A DNA stretch of 64,000 nt, taken from Fen-671 sp963794745 (GTDB taxonomy: Bacteria > Actinomycetota > Acidimicrobiia > Acidimicrobiales > Palsa-688). The stretch is taken from the NCBI GenBank assembly GCA_963794745.1, contig CAWCEZ010000010.1, positions 1 to 64,000 on the forward strand. The letters run 5' to 3'. The position numbers and the translations under genes were made by a program. Below are positions 10,443 through 21,411 of the stretch, one piece after another. Below the pieces are notes generated by a model, which saw only the letters and a program-made list of their open reading frames with translations, ran no database searches and had not been told where the DNA came from. Numbering within the stretch: the stretch's first letter is position 1; each line of letters opens with the position of its first letter.

Positions 10443-11489
10443 ATGAAGTTCCCCAGAAGCCGGCTCGCGGTGGCGGCGGCAACGGCCGTCATGGCCGCGG
10501 GTTCACTGGTGGCCGTAACCGGGACAGCCGGCGCGGCCGGCACCCTCAAATCCGGGCAGACCATCTATTTCATCCCCAAAGACACGCTCAACCCTTACGA
10601 GGTAATTGCTGACAAGGGCGGCCAGACTGCCCTCAAGGCGATTGGGGACAAGGAAGTCATCAGCAGCGGCACAGTCGACACCGCGGCCGCACAGATACCC
10701 TCCATCCAGGCGGCCATCGCCGCCAAGGCGGCGGCCATCGTAATCGCCGGTAACGACCCGACGGCTCTCTGCCCATCCCTGGCCAAGGCACAAGCGGCCG
10801 GCATCAAGGTGGTTTCGTTCGACTCCGATGTCAACTGCCCCAAGCATCTGTTCATCAACCAAGCCAACACCGAACAGATCGGCACGTCCGAGGTCGACCT
10901 CCTCGGCGCTGAGATCGGTTACCAGGGCCAGATAGCCATCCTGTCCGCCGAGGCCACGGCCACCAACCAAAACGCCTGGATCAAGTACATGAAGCAAGAG
11001 CTAGCCCTGCCGAAGTACTCCAAGATGAAGCTCGTCTCAATTGTCTACGGCAACGACGACCCCGCCACGTCACTTACGGTACTGCAGGGGCTGCTCTCGG
11101 CCTATCCCAACCTGAGAGGGATAATCTCCCCGACCACGGTGGGCATCTCCACCGCAGCGCAGTACCTGGACACCCACAAGTCGCTGCTGAAGAACCTCAC
11201 CCTCACTGGCCTCGGCCTGCCCTCCCAAATGAAGAAGTACGTGCTGGACGGGACGTGTAAGGAATTCGAGTTGTGGAACCCGTCCAACCTCGGCTACCTA
11301 GCCGGGTACGCAGCGGCTTCGTTGGCGTCAGGGGTCATCAGCGGCTCCCCCGGTCAGACCTTCACCGCCGGGAAACTCGGCAGCTACAAAATCCTGCCCG
11401 CGGCGGCTGGCACCGGTCCTTCAGTCGTGCTCGGGCCACCGACGGTGTTCAATAAGTCCAACATCAACCTGCCCTCTTCGAACTTCTGA
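10443..11489 (+). CDS. rhaS: L-rhamnose-type ABC importer substrate-binding protein
   Basis: 348 residues with a clear Sec signal peptide: positive MKFPRSRL, hydrophobic core, and a likely Ala-rich cleavage site near TAGAAG. The mature part is a periplasmic-binding-protein type 1 sugar receptor (GQTIYFIPKDTLNPYE, IVIAGNDPTALCPSLAKAQAAGIKVVSFDSD). There is no lipobox cysteine, which is unusual for a Gram-positive binding protein and would require another means of retention. AAAGGAAAGGA (10424-10434) supports the start. A strong hairpin follows the stop. The position between importer genes and rhamnose mutarotase supports the RhaS-like role. Confidence 0.83.
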   Translation: MKFPRSRLAVAAATAVMAAGSLVAVTGTAGAAGTLKSGQTIYFIPKDTLNPYEVIADKGGQTALKAIGDKEVISSGTVDTAAAQIPSIQAAIAAKAAAIVIAGNDPTALCPSLAKAQAAGIKVVSFDSDVNCPKHLFINQANTEQIGTSEVDLLGAEIGYQGQIAILSAEATATNQNAWIKYMKQELALPKYSKMKLVSIVYGNDDPATSLTVLQGLLSAYPNLRGIISPTTVGISTAAQYLDTHKSLLKNLTLTGLGLPSQMKKYVLDGTCKEFELWNPSNLGYLAGYAAASLASGVISGSPGQTFTAGKLGSYKILPAAAGTGPSVVLGPPTVFNKSNINLPSSNF

Positions 11490-11507
11490 GAGGCTAAACG
11501 CGAACGC

Positions 11508-11545
11508 CGGGGCTAGTCCGGTTGCTACCAGCCGGACTTGCCCCG
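11508..11545 (+). terminator. Strong hairpin after the rhamnose binding-protein gene
   Basis: A 14-base stem (11508-11521 with 11532-11545, one mismatch) closes a 10-base loop, 19 bases after the rhaS stop and 67 bases before rhaU. No U-tract follows. It may act as a partial terminator or as a 3' stabiliser that raises binding-protein mRNA relative to the catabolic genes. Confidence 0.6.
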
Positions 11546-11611
11546 TACCGTTATTTGGGCCGGCAGGGACGGGCCTTGGTGGGACAAACGTTGACCTAGC
11601 ACAAGGGGCAG

Positions 11612-11941
11612 ATGGCGATGGCCGAGAGGATTTGTTTCCGGTTGCACGTCAGGCCGGAGAGGCGGGCGGAGTACGTCCGACGCCATGCCGAGGTATGGCC
11701 TGAAATGCGCGAGGCCCTGCAGCGGGCCGGTTGGCAGAATTACTCGCTGTTCCTGGCCGACGACGGGACTCTTATCGGTTACCTCGAGTGTGAAGACTTC
11801 GTCGCAGCCCAAGCCGCCATGGCAGCAACCGAGGTCAATTCCCGTTGGCAGGAAGAGATGGCCGACTTCTTCAGCGATCTCGGCGGCGAGCGTCCAGACG
11901 AGGGCATCCGTCCCGTGCCGGAGATATTCCACCTCAACTGA
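11612..11941 (+). CDS. rhaU: L-rhamnose mutarotase
   Basis: 109 residues, the normal length of RhaU/RhaM. Conserved features are ICFRLHVRPERRAEY near the N-terminus, the HAEVWPEM motif with its active-site histidine, and the AGWQNYSLFL strand. The C-terminus RPVPEIFHLN is characteristic of the family. It interconverts alpha and beta anomers of L-rhamnose in the cytoplasm to feed the isomerase. The ATG at 11612 follows a purine-rich AAGGGG; ATG 11618 is an alternative. It is followed after 11 bases by the AraA-like isomerase. Confidence 0.92.
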   Translation: MAMAERICFRLHVRPERRAEYVRRHAEVWPEMREALQRAGWQNYSLFLADDGTLIGYLECEDFVAAQAAMAATEVNSRWQEEMADFFSDLGGERPDEGIRPVPEIFHLN

Positions 11942-11952
11942 GGAGCGTAACG

Positions 11953-13387
11953 ATGACTGCTGAAGTTCCGCCTTTCCGACCACGCCCTCAGCCGGTGGTT
12001 GGGCTCGTAGCCGGCGGGCTCGGTGCCTACTGGCCCCAATTTCCCCAGCTCCTGCCGCAATTGAAGCAGTCCGCCGAACTGGTCTCGGACCGCCTTGGGC
12101 AGTTCGACGCTCAGGTGGTAGACGTCGGGTTCATTTCTGACGCCCAGGAAGCGGCCCAGGCGGCAGAGCAACTAAGGGCGGCCGGCTGTGACTTGATCAT
12201 CATGTTCCTCACGACGTACATGACGGCCACCATGGTCGTCCCCATAGCTCAACGCAGCGGCGCACCACTGCTCTTGGTCAACCTGCAGCCCACTGAAGCG
12301 ATGGACCACGCCCATTTCGGCACGGGCGAGTGGCTCGCCTATTGCGGCTGCTGCCCATTGCCGGAGGTGGCCAACGTCTTTGAGCGTTGTGGCGTGCCCT
12401 TCCGATCGGTGTCCGGCTACCTGGCCGACGAGCGGGCTTGGGAACGGATCGGCCAGTGGGTCAGCGCTGCCGCAGTCCGCAAGGCCCTGCGCGACGGTCG
12501 CCACGGCCTCATGGGGCACCTCTACCCGGGGATGTACGACGTGTCCACGGACCTCACCTTCGTACCGGCAATGCTGGGGGGCCACGTCGAGGTGCTCGAG
12601 ATCGACGACCTGAGGGTCTTGGTGGACAAGGTCACCGACAAGGAGGTAGCCGGCAAGCTCGAACAGGTTCGTTCCATCTTCGAAATCGACCCGTCAGTGG
12701 ACGCCGAGGACCTGGACTGGGCGGCCCGGGTGTCGGTCGGCCTCGACCAACTCGCGGATAACTTCGGGCTCTCGTCGTTGGCTTATTACTACAGAGGGCT
12801 GGACGGCGAGCTGCACGAACGGTTGGGCGCCGGCCTGATCCTGGGCGCGTCGTTGCTCACCGCCGCGGGCGTGCCCGCTTGCGGAGAGTACGAACTGCGC
12901 ACCTCGATTGCGATGCTGATCATGGACCGCCTGGGGGCGGGGGGCTCTTTCACCGAAATGCAGGCCCTCAATTTCCATGACGGAGTGGTTGAAATGGGCC
13001 ACGACGGGCCAGCCCACCTGGCCATAAGCGAGGGCGCGCCCGTTGCTACGCGGCCTGGGTGTGTTCCACGGCAAAAGAGGCTGGGGCGTCTCGGTGGAAT
13101 TCGACGTGGCTCACGGACCGGTCACGGCGTTCGGCATCAGCCAAGGCCGTCGAGGCGACCTGCGTTTTGTGGTGTCCGAGGGCGAGGTGCGACCCGGCCC
13201 GCTGTTGCAGATCGGCAATACCACATCCAGGGTCGACTTCGGCTGCGACCCTGGGCTGTGGTGCGATTCCTGGTCGGCCCACTCTGCTCACCACTGGGCA
13301 CTAGGGACCGGTCACCGGGCCAAGGACCTGTCGGCTGTCGCCGAGCTGCTTGGCATTGAGGTGGTGGAGGTGGCTCCGGGGAAATAG
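11953..13387 (+). CDS. L-arabinose/L-fucose isomerase-like protein (frameshifted)
   Basis: About 478 residues of the AraA/FucI-like fold. The N-terminal part begins PQPVVGLVAGGLGAYWPQFP. The catalytic C-terminal half has GEYELRT, GSFTEMQALNF and VVEMGHDGPAHLAI, which look like the metal-binding glutamates and histidine of arabinose isomerase. After a frame change near 13040 it continues with LLQIGNTTSRVDFG, another AraA-like motif, to 13387. The start at ATG 11953 follows GAGGAGCG. It sits between rhamnose mutarotase and rhamnose isomerase. It may isomerise a related 6-deoxysugar or aldopentose arriving through the same importer. I do not know its substrate. Confidence 0.75.
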
Positions 13388-13452
13388 CTGCGGAGCGGGC
13401 AAACGACAATGACCTTTAGGCTGCAATAGCAAGATGACCCTAGGAGACGGCA

Positions 13453-14619
13453 ATGGCATCAAGTAGTGAGATAAAGCAAGCTTTACGTCAGCAGTGGATC
13501 GAGACACCTTCATGGGCGTACGGCAATACCGGTACGCGGTTCAAGGTCTTCAGGAACCCTGCGGCGGCCCGGACCCCGTACGAGAAGATCGACGATGCCG
13601 CCATGGTCCACCGCCTGACCGGGGTCGCCCCGTCGGTGGCGCTGCACATCCCCTGGGACCGCGTTGACGACTACGGCAAGCTCGCCAAGTACGCATCGGA
13701 CGCGGGGCTGCGCATCGGCGCGATCAACCCCAATGTGTTCCAAGAAGACGAGTACCGCCTCGGCAGCGTCTGCAACCCTGACCCGCAGGTGCGCCGAAAG
13801 GCGACCGACCACCTCTTGGAGTGCGTCGAGATCGCTGCGGCGACAGGCTCGCCCACGGTGAGCCTGTGGTTCGCTGACGGCACAAATTACCCGGGCCAGG
13901 ACGACATAACGGCGCGCCAGCATCGCCTGGCCGAGGCGCTCGGCGAGGTCTACGCCGCGCTGCCCGAAGGCATCGGCATGCTCCTCGAGTACAAGCTGTT
14001 CGAACCCGGCTTCTACACAATGGACGTGCCTGACTGGGGCACTTCGCTGGTGCACTGCCTTGCGCTCGGCGACAAGGCCAACGTCCTCGTAGACACCGGC
14101 CACCACGCGCCGGGTACCAACATCGAGTTCATCGTCGCTTCGCTGCTGCGCCTCGGGCGCCTCGGCGGTTTCCATTTCAACAGCCGCTTCTACGCCGACG
14201 ATGACCTGCTGGTGGGTGCTGCCGACCCCTATCAACTGTTCCGCATAATGAACGAGATCGTGGCAGCCGGGGCGCACCTACCCGGCTCGGGAGTCGCGTT
14301 CATGCTCGACCAGTGCCACAACGTCGAGGAGAAGGTCCCGGCGGAGGTGCGCTCGGTCATGAACGTCCAGGAGGCCACAGCCAAGGCGCTGCTGGTTGAC
14401 CGGGAAGCGCTGAGCTCAGCACAAGCAGAGGGAGACGTAATGGCCGCCAACGAGGTACTCGTCGACGCGTTCAGTTCCGACGTGCGCCCCCTTCTGGGCG
14501 AACTTCGTGAAGAGATGGGGCTCAACCCCGATCCGTTGGCCGCCTATGCGCGCTCCGGCTACGGCGAGCGGGCCCGAGCGGAACGGGCCGGCGGCGCCGG
14601 CCAGGGATGGGGGGGTTAG
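13453..14619 (+). CDS. rhaI: L-rhamnose isomerase
   Basis: 388 residues of the xylose-isomerase-like TIM-barrel family, resembling the RhaI/Pseudomonas-type L-rhamnose isomerase and not E. coli RhaA. Visible features are TPSWAYGNTGTRFKVF near the N-terminus, ALHIPWD, NPNVFQEDEYRLGS, VSLWFADGTNYPGQ, the metal-ligand region LLEYKLFEPGFY, VDTGHHAPGTNIEFIVA and GGFHFNSRFYADDDL. It converts L-rhamnose to L-rhamnulose. The ATG at 13453 follows TAGGAG. The next gene starts two bases after its stop. It is intact, unlike most neighbours. Confidence 0.93.
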   Translation: MASSSEIKQALRQQWIETPSWAYGNTGTRFKVFRNPAAARTPYEKIDDAAMVHRLTGVAPSVALHIPWDRVDDYGKLAKYASDAGLRIGAINPNVFQEDEYRLGSVCNPDPQVRRKATDHLLECVEIAAATGSPTVSLWFADGTNYPGQDDITARQHRLAEALGEVYAALPEGIGMLLEYKLFEPGFYTMDVPDWGTSLVHCLALGDKANVLVDTGHHAPGTNIEFIVASLLRLGRLGGFHFNSRFYADDDLLVGAADPYQLFRIMNEIVAAGAHLPGSGVAFMLDQCHNVEEKVPAEVRSVMNVQEATAKALLVDREALSSAQAEGDVMAANEVLVDAFSSDVRPLLGELREEMGLNPDPLAAYARSGYGERARAERAGGAGQGWGG

Positions 14620-14621
14620 CC

Positions 14622-16680
14622 ATGGCAGCACCCGGCGCCACAACAACACCGGAGGCTGTCACTGAGCTCCTCGACCGCTCCCACCGGCTGGGCCAGGACC
14701 CCCGGAATACGAATTATGCCGGCGGGAACACCTCGACCAAGGCTCGCGCGACGGACCCTCTCACGGGGGGCCAGATCGAGCTCATGTGGGTAAAGGGGTC
14801 AGGTGGCGACCTCGGCACGCTTACCGAAAAGGGGCTGGCCGTGCTCCGCGTGGACCGTTTGCGTGAACTCGTCGGTGTTTACCCCGGTGAACAACACGAA
14901 GACGAAATGGTCGCCGCCTTCGACTTCTGCTTGCACGGTAAGGGTGGTGCGGCACCGTCTATCGACACCGCCATGCACGGTCTTGTTGAAGCCGACCACG
15001 TCGACCACCTTCACCCGGACGCTGGTATTGCTTTTGCCACCGCTGCTGACGGCGAAGCCCTTACAAAGGCCTGTTTCGGTGAGCGAGCCGTCTGGGTCCC
15101 TTGGCGCCGGCCCGGTTTCCAGCTCGGCCTCGACATCGCCGAAGTCGCCGCAGGTCACCCCGAGGCGATCGGTGTCATCCTCGGCGGCCACGGGATCACC
15201 GCGTGGGGGGAGCACGAGCGACGAATGCGAGGCTCGCTCACTCGAGATAATCCGGACCGCCCAGGCCTACATCGACACCCACGGGCGACCTGCCCCCTTC
15301 GGTGCCCCTATTGCCTCTTACGCGCCTCTGCCCGATAGGCAACGTCACGCCCGAGCGGCGGCCCTGTTCCCGGTCCTACGAGGCCTCGCCAGCACCGATG
15401 CCCGCCAAATCGGTCACTACGACGACCGCGGCACCGTCCTCGACTTCCTGGCAAGCGAGCATCACGTGGCCCTGGCCGGTAAAGGGACGTCGTGCCCGGA
15501 CCATTTCTTGCGTACCAAGGTCAAGCCGATGGTCCTGGACCTGGCTCCCGACGTCGCGCTCGAAGAGGCGGTGGCACGCCTGCGCGAATTGCACCAGGCG
15601 TACCGGGCTGAGTACCGCGCCTATTACGAGCGCTACGCAACGCCGGACAGCCCACCCATGCGCGGCGCCGACCCGGCCATCGTCCTGATCCCCGGTATCG
15701 GGATGTTCAGTTTCGGGAAGGACAAACAAACAGCCCGTGTTGCCGGCGAGTTTTACGTAAATGCCATCAACGTCATGCGCGGCGCCGAGGCCATCTCGGT
15801 GTACGAGCCGATCCCGGAGTCAGAGAAGTTCCGTATCGAGTACTGGGAACTCGAAGAGCAGAAGTTGCGCCGCCTACCCCCGCCGAAGCCTCTCGCCACC
15901 CGGGTCGCGTTCGTGACCGGCGCAGGGTCGGGGATCGGCGCGGCGACAGCCAAGCGCCTGGCCGCCGAAGGCGCCTGCGTTGTTTGTGCCGACCTCGACG
16001 AAGAGAACGCCAACTCGGTTGCGTCGGAAATCGGTGGCCCCGACGCTGCCACCGCAGTAAGGGCCGACGTTAGCGCGGAGGACGATGTCGCCGCTGCCCT
16101 GCAGGCGGCCGTGCTCGCCTTCGGAGGCGTGGACCTCATAGTGAACAATGCCGGCATGTCTATTTCCAAGTCCCTGTTGGACACCACTGTCGCCGACTGG
16201 GACCGCCAGCACGCAGTGATGGCCCGAGGCTCGTTCCTTGTGTCGCGCGAAGCGGCGCGGGTTATGGTGCCCCAGGCAATGGGAGGCGACATCGTCTATA
16301 TCGTGAGCAAGAACGCCATCTTTGCCGGGCCAACAACGTCGCCTACGGCGCCACCAAAGCCGACCAGGCCCATCAGGTGCGCCTCCTGGCAGCCGAGCTC
16401 GGCGAGCATGGCATTCGTGTAAATGGGGTCAACCCCGACGCCGTGGTGCGAGGTTCGGGTATTTTCGCGTCGGGATGGGGGGCGCAGCGCGCCGCTGTCT
16501 ACGGGGTCGCCGAGGAAAAGCTCGGCGAGTACTACGCGTCGCGCACATTGCTCAAGCGCGAGGTCCTGCCCGAGCACGTGGCTAACGCTGTGTTCGTCCT
16601 GAGCCAGCCGTGAGCTGTCCCATACAACCGGGTTGCTCGTACCTGTCGACGCCGGGGTGGCCGCGGCCTTCCTGCGATGA
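14622..16680 (+). CDS. rhaD: Bifunctional rhamnulose-1-phosphate aldolase / lactaldehyde dehydrogenase (frameshifted)
   Basis: About 685 residues in a fused layout. The N-terminal class II aldolase domain has NYAGGNTSTKA, DHLHPDAGIA metal histidines and GVILGGHGI. The C-terminal short-chain dehydrogenase has VTGAGSGIGAATAKRLA, NNAGMS and YGATK. The frame changes near 15225, 16325 and 16610. The last fragment ends with TGLLVPVDAGVAAAFLR at a TGA (16678-16680) that overlaps the kinase ATG, which supports the reconstruction. The aldolase should split rhamnulose-1-phosphate into DHAP and L-lactaldehyde, and the SDR domain oxidises the lactaldehyde. This fusion is known from rhizobial and actinobacterial rhamnose operons. 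Confidence 0.88.
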
Positions 16681-18234
16681 CCGCTCCGGCCCCGGCCGGG
16701 ACCGCTCCCCTGCTGCCGGCCGGGGCCGCGAGCCAGATGACTGCGCCGTACCTCCATGCCGCCATCGACCTCGGCGCGTCGAGCGCCCGGCTCTTCGCCG
16801 GCCGCCTCGACGGGGGCCAGCTCGTCACCTCTGAGGTCACGAGGCTGCCCAACGGGCCGGTGCGGCTAGCAGGCGGGTGGCATTGGGACATCCTGCGCAT
16901 CCACCAAGGCATGCTCGAAGGACTGGCTCAGCTTTCCCGACAGGTCGACGGCGAGCCGATGTGGGCCGGGATCGACGGATGGGGCGTGGACTACGGCCTG
17001 CTCGACGCGACGGGCCGCCTGCTGGGCCCGCCGTTCCACTACCGGGACGAGCGGACCTCTGATTACCTGCGCGTGGCCGACGAGGTGGTGGGCGGGGACC
17101 GTATCTACGAGGCCACGGGCGTCCAGGAAATGAAGATAAACACGCTGTACCAGCTCATGGCCGAGCGCAAGAGCGCTGCCTACGCCGGGGCTGCCCGGCT
17201 GTTGCTCGTGCCCGACCTCCTCGCCTATTTCTTGACAGGCGAGGGACGATTGGAGCGCACCAACGCTTCGACTACCCAGCTGGTCGACGTGCGTACGGGC
17301 GAGGTCGTCGACTGGATGGCAAGGGCGCTCGGCCTGCGGCCCGGAGCTTTTCGCCCCACCCATCGACCCCGGCGAAATGCTCGGGCCTGTGCTCGCCGAC
17401 GTAGCTGCCAGCGTCGAGCTGCGGTCAGCCTTGTCCGTGGTCGCCGTAGCCTCTCACGACACGGCTTCTGCGGTCCTCGGGGTCCCGGCAGCCGTCGACG
17501 ACTTCGCGTACGTGGTAAGCGGTACGTGGTCTCTCGTAGGCTTCGAGCTCGACCGTCCGGTGATCGACGAAGCCAGCCGGCAGGCCAACTTCTCCAACGA
17601 AGTCGGCATCGACGGCACCATCCGTTTCTTGCGCAACGTCATGGGATTTTGGATGCTCCAGGAGTGCGAACGCACCTGGGCGGCCGCCGGGTCGGCGCGC
17701 GACCTCGGCAAGTTACTGGCGGAAGCTGCCAACTGCGAGGGTTTCCGCTCTCTTGTCGATACCGCCGACCCGGATTTCGCCCGACCAGGCAACATGCCCT
17801 CGCGGGTCCGTGCCGCCTGCGCTCGGACAGGTGAGCCTGTCCCCGACAGCGACGCAGCCTTGGTGCGCTGCGTCGTCGACAGCATGGCCCTCGCCATCGC
17901 CGAGACCCTGGAGGCGGCCGAACGCTGTGCCCAGCGGCACGCCGCCGTCGTGCACGTCGTCGGTGGTGGTTCGGCCAACGACCTCTTCCTCGCACTGGTC
18001 GCCGCGACTACCGGCCTAGAGGTTGTCGCCGGCCCGGTCGAGGCCTCGGCGATAGGCAACCTTCTCGTCCAGTTGCGTGCGGCCGGCCGGGTAGGGGACC
18101 GGAAGGAAATGCGAGGGCTCGTTGCCCGCTCCTTCCCGCTGAAACGGGTGCTCCCGGCTCCCGATCTCTGCCAGCAGGCCAAAGCGGCGCGGCGTCGCCT
18201 GGCCGAGGTCACCGCCTCCCGCCGACAGGCCTAG
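16677..18234 (+). CDS. rhaK: Rhamnulokinase (frameshifted)
   Basis: About 518 residues of the FGGY kinase family. The phosphate-1 loop is AAIDLGASSARLFAG, preceded by a short N-terminal extension; M at 16737 is an alternative start. It continues with AGIDGWGVDYGLLD, PPFHYRDERT and the DTASAV/VVSGTWSLVG adenosine-side motifs. One frame change near 17355 joins the halves. HVVGGGSANDLFLALVAATTG and AIGNLLVQLRAAG are typical rhamnulokinase C-terminal motifs. It phosphorylates rhamnulose using ATP. It is the last gene of the rhamnose operon and converges on the second sugar-importer operon after 50 bases. Confidence 0.88.
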
Positions 18235-18284
18235 CTGCCCGGCGATAGGCCTTCAGAAGGCGCGCCAGACCCGGGGCCGAGCGG

Positions 18285-19148
18285 TCAGGCGTCGAGTTGC
18301 GCCTGGCCAGCCAAGAGCTGACGCCGGAAGGCAGTCACCATCAACTCGGTCAACTCCTCGATGGATGTCTCGGCAACACGGACATCGATGGTCACCTTGC
18401 CCTGCTGGATGATGTTGAGCCGGTCGCAGAGGGCGAAAAGGTGCGCGTAATTGTGGTCGATGACGATCATCGACACCCCTCTCGAGGAGAGGTCCCTAAC
18501 CAGGTCCATGATCAGCGCCGACTCCTTGGCGCCCATGGCCGCCAAGGGCTCGTCAAGCAGGAGGATCTTCGCGTTGAGCCGTGTGGCGCGAGCCACAGCT
18601 ATCGCCTGGCGCTGGCCGCCCGAAAGCATCTCGACCTCAGCGTCGACGTCCGGGATGTGCACCTTGATGTCATCGAGGTAACGCTTGGCGAGCTGACCGC
18701 ATCCGTCGCCGAGAAAGAACGCCGATCCTGCCGAAGCCGGTTATCTCGCGGTTGAGGAACAGGTTCTCATAGACGGTGAGCTGAGGCACCAGCGCGAGGT
18801 CCTGGTAGACGGTCTCGATCCCGGCAGCGCGGGCATCTTTCACGGAGTGGAAGGTGACCTCTCGGCCTTCGACGAAGATCCGGCCCACTGTCCGGCCGCT
18901 GGAACCCGCTGAGGATTTTGACCAGGGTGCTCTTCCCCGCACCGTTGTCGCCCACGAGCCCGAGGACCTCGCCCCGGTTGCAGGTGCATATCGACGCCAC
19001 GCAAAGCCTCCACCGCGCCGAAGCGTTTGGATATCCCCTCGACGCGCAGGATCACATCATCGAGCGTCGTCGGCTGGCCATCGACGCTCGCCGCTCCAGG
19101 GAGCCTCTCTGGCGGCGACATCCCGGGCTCTTCAGGGGCTGTGCTCAT
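18285..19148 (-). CDS. Sugar ABC importer ATP-binding protein, single-domain FrcA type (frameshifted)
   Basis: About 288 residues with a single nucleotide-binding domain. In order: ILRVEGISKRFGAVEAL, Walker A GDNGAGKSTLVKIL, TVYQDLALVPQLTVYENLFLNRE, signature LSGGQRQAIAVARA, and Walker B ILLLDEP. The tail carries VIVIDHNYAHLFALCDR. Single-domain length and the EP(L)AAMGAKES variant resemble FrcA-like sugar importers. Frame changes occur near 18985, 18900 and 18665. The start at 19148 overlaps the permease stop by four bases. It is the last gene of the minus-strand importer operon. Confidence 0.8.
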
Positions 19149-20192
19149 CGTCGGAACCTCACTGCGAGGCGGTTCAGTTGGCCGTTGAGGACCATGGCGA
19201 CGATGATAATGATGCCTTCGAGCAAGAAGAACCAGTTCGCACTGACCCCGGTCAAGCTGAGCCCGTCCTCGAGGATCCCGAGGAAGAGAGCGCCGATCAA
19301 AGTGCCCAGCACCGTTGCCCGCCCTCCGGTGAGGGCGGTACCGCCTATGACTGCCGCCACTATCGGCGGCAGCACGATGTTAAGGCCATAGTCGCCCGGG
19401 TCCATGCTCCCGAGCCGGATCAGGTCAAGGATCCCGATGAAGCCGGACGCCGTCGAGATGATCATGAAGCACCAGATCTTGACCCGAGCCACGGGTACGC
19501 CCGCCTCGGCGGCAGCCAGGATGTTGCCACCAGTGGCTGTGACGTGAACGCCGAAGCGGGTGTGCTTCAGGAGGAACCAGATCAGGGCCAGCACGAACAG
19601 GGCCCAAAGGATCGTGGCCCAGCTGCCGATGCCGAGGAGGTTGCTGTAATAAAAATATGGAGAGGGATGGGCCCAGCTCGGCGCGTGCAGGCACGCCGCT
19701 GGGAGCGGATAGCCGTGGCATGGCGGGGTCTGGGTGGGCGGCGGCCGGCGGGGTTCCTTTCGTCCAGGTCATCTGCTCCTGGGTGTAACTGGAGCCGACC
19801 AACACTAAACCGTAAAGAAGGAACGTCATAGCGAGCGTGACGATCAGGGACGGTACGCGGAGCCAAACGGTGATCAGCCCGTTGAGCAAGCCGATGACAG
19901 CACTCAAGGCGAGGGCGATGATGATCGCCCACCCAACAGGGACGCCCCAGCTCCAGAACCAGTAGACAAACCACGGCGCCGTCAGGTACACCTGGCCGGC
20001 GGAAAGGTCGATCTCTGCCAGTACCAGCATTAGGACTTCGCCTGCGCCGATCACGATGAACGGCGCCACGTACTGCATGGTGGCGATTATGTTGTCGCCC
20101 GTGAAGAGGGCTGAGCTGCGTAGGGCGAAGTAGATGATCGTCAAGATCGTGATGGCGATCACCGTCGCCTCGCGCTCGACTGGACAACCCAC
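19145..20192 (-). CDS. Sugar ABC importer permease (FrcC/RbsC type, frameshifted)
   Basis: About 345 residues with eight or more hydrophobic segments. Hallmarks are GAGEVLMLVLAEIDLSAGQVYL near the N-terminus and VHVTATGGNILAAAEAGVPV for the coupling loop. The end contains VLGTLIGALFLGILEDGLSLTG. The frame changes between about 19740 and 19660, where the YYSNLLGIGSW stretch resumes the second frame. The GTG at 20192 gives a rather short N-terminus, so the true start may lie slightly upstream in another frame. The stop overlaps the ATPase start (ATGA). A strong hairpin separates it from the binding-protein gene upstream. Confidence 0.78.
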
Positions 20193-20216
20193 CTCAACAT
20201 GGTGGCAGGTCTAACT

Positions 20217-20241
20217 CCCCGCCCCACCTCTTGGGGCGGGG
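20217..20241 (-). terminator. GC hairpin between binding-protein and permease genes
   Basis: A perfect 10-base stem (20217-20226 with 20232-20241) closes a 5-base loop, just before the permease start on the minus strand. No U-run follows. It most likely acts as an attenuator or mRNA stabiliser favouring the binding protein over the membrane genes. Confidence 0.6.
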
Positions 20242-20296
20242 CGGGGGGACCAGGCGAACGGTCGCTTGCAGTACTGCCGCTCGCGCCACGATTTAA

Positions 20297-21411
20297 GCCG
20301 ATGGAGGCAGGCGGCTTCAAAACAACCTGGGCCTTGCTGCTGCCTTCGAAGCGGCTAGAGGTTTTCAGGTAGGGCGCGACGTTGGCGCTGGTCACAAAAC
20401 CGAGGCCGGTGTCGGTGTTGCAGGGCTTCATCAGCCCAGCCGAAATGTTGTAGAGGAACAGCTGGATCGTCGGGATGAAGCCTTGCAGGTACGCTTGCTG
20501 GTCGATAGTGAACAGGAGGTTCTTTTTTTGCACCTGCTGGAGGACGGGGAGGCCGATGTCCCACCCGGAACCGCCGACCTTGCCCCCGAGATTGTACTTG
20601 GCAATGATGGTCGCGGCGGCGATCGAGTCACCAGAGTCGACGCAGTAAAAGGCCTTGACGTCCTTGTGGCCCAGGTACCACTGCTCCAGCGGCGCCAGCT
20701 CTGGGGCCTGGGTGGCGTTCGTGCCCACTTCCTTGAACTCGTAGCCCGCAGCTACGAAAATGGGCTTCGCGCCGTCGATCCGGGGCTGGATGTTGCCGGT
20801 GCCCGGGGTGGCGATGACACCGGCGACGAGGTCACCCTTGCTCACCAGACCGCTCGCGATGATGTTCTTGGCGGCAGCCGCGCCGGCGGTGAGGTTGTTC
20901 TGCCCGACGTAGCACATCCGGTTGTTGCCCGGCTCGTCGGCGTTGTAGGCAGACCACCGGGATACCCTTCGAGAGGGCACTGTCGACGGCGCATTGAACG
21001 CTGTGGGGTCGATCAGGGCGAGTCGCTATACCCTTCGGCCTTGGCAGCGATGGCCTGCGTCTATGGCGGTGACCATGTCCGTAGACAAGCGAGTCCGTCG
21101 AACCTGTCCACGAAGGCACCGGGATGCCGAGGATCGCGGCAGCGTCCTGAAGCCCGTAGATCGTGGGCGTAAAGAAGGTGTTAGTGGTCACGTGGTTGAC
21201 GAAGGTGAACTTGTACGACGGGTGGCTCGCAAAGAACGGGGTGATTGCTATCGCGGAAGTTCCTGCGCCGCTGGCGCCGCGCTCAGTCAGCGACGTCGAC
21301 AAGGCCACCGAGGAACGGCACCGAGGCAGCAGCGATACCTGCATTACGCAGGAACCGCCGCCTGGAGACGTCATATTGGACAGGATTGACTTCATAGGGT
21401 TCTGCTGCCAT
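20297..21411 (-). CDS. Sugar ABC importer substrate-binding protein with Tat signal (frameshifted)
   Basis: About 370 residues. Starting at ATG 21411, the protein opens with a twin-arginine signal: VSRRRFLRNAGIAAASV. The mature domain is a type 1 periplasmic-binding fold (YKFTFVNHVTTNTFFTPTIYG, VVAYNADEPGNNRMCYVGQNNLTAG, AFYCVDSGDSIAAATII). The frame changes near 21295, at two compensating sites around 20990-21090, and near 20955. The C-terminus is uncertain: the last long frame runs on to 20159 into the permease, while a shift near 20310 would end it at TAA near 20297, before the hairpin. I prefer the latter. Tat export implies the protein folds before secretion. Confidence 0.72.

Noticed and set aside
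18249..18261. GCCTTC/GAAGGC dyad between the convergent kinase and importer operons
   Set aside because: Six-base arms with a one-base centre cannot form a stable loop; too weak to call a terminator.
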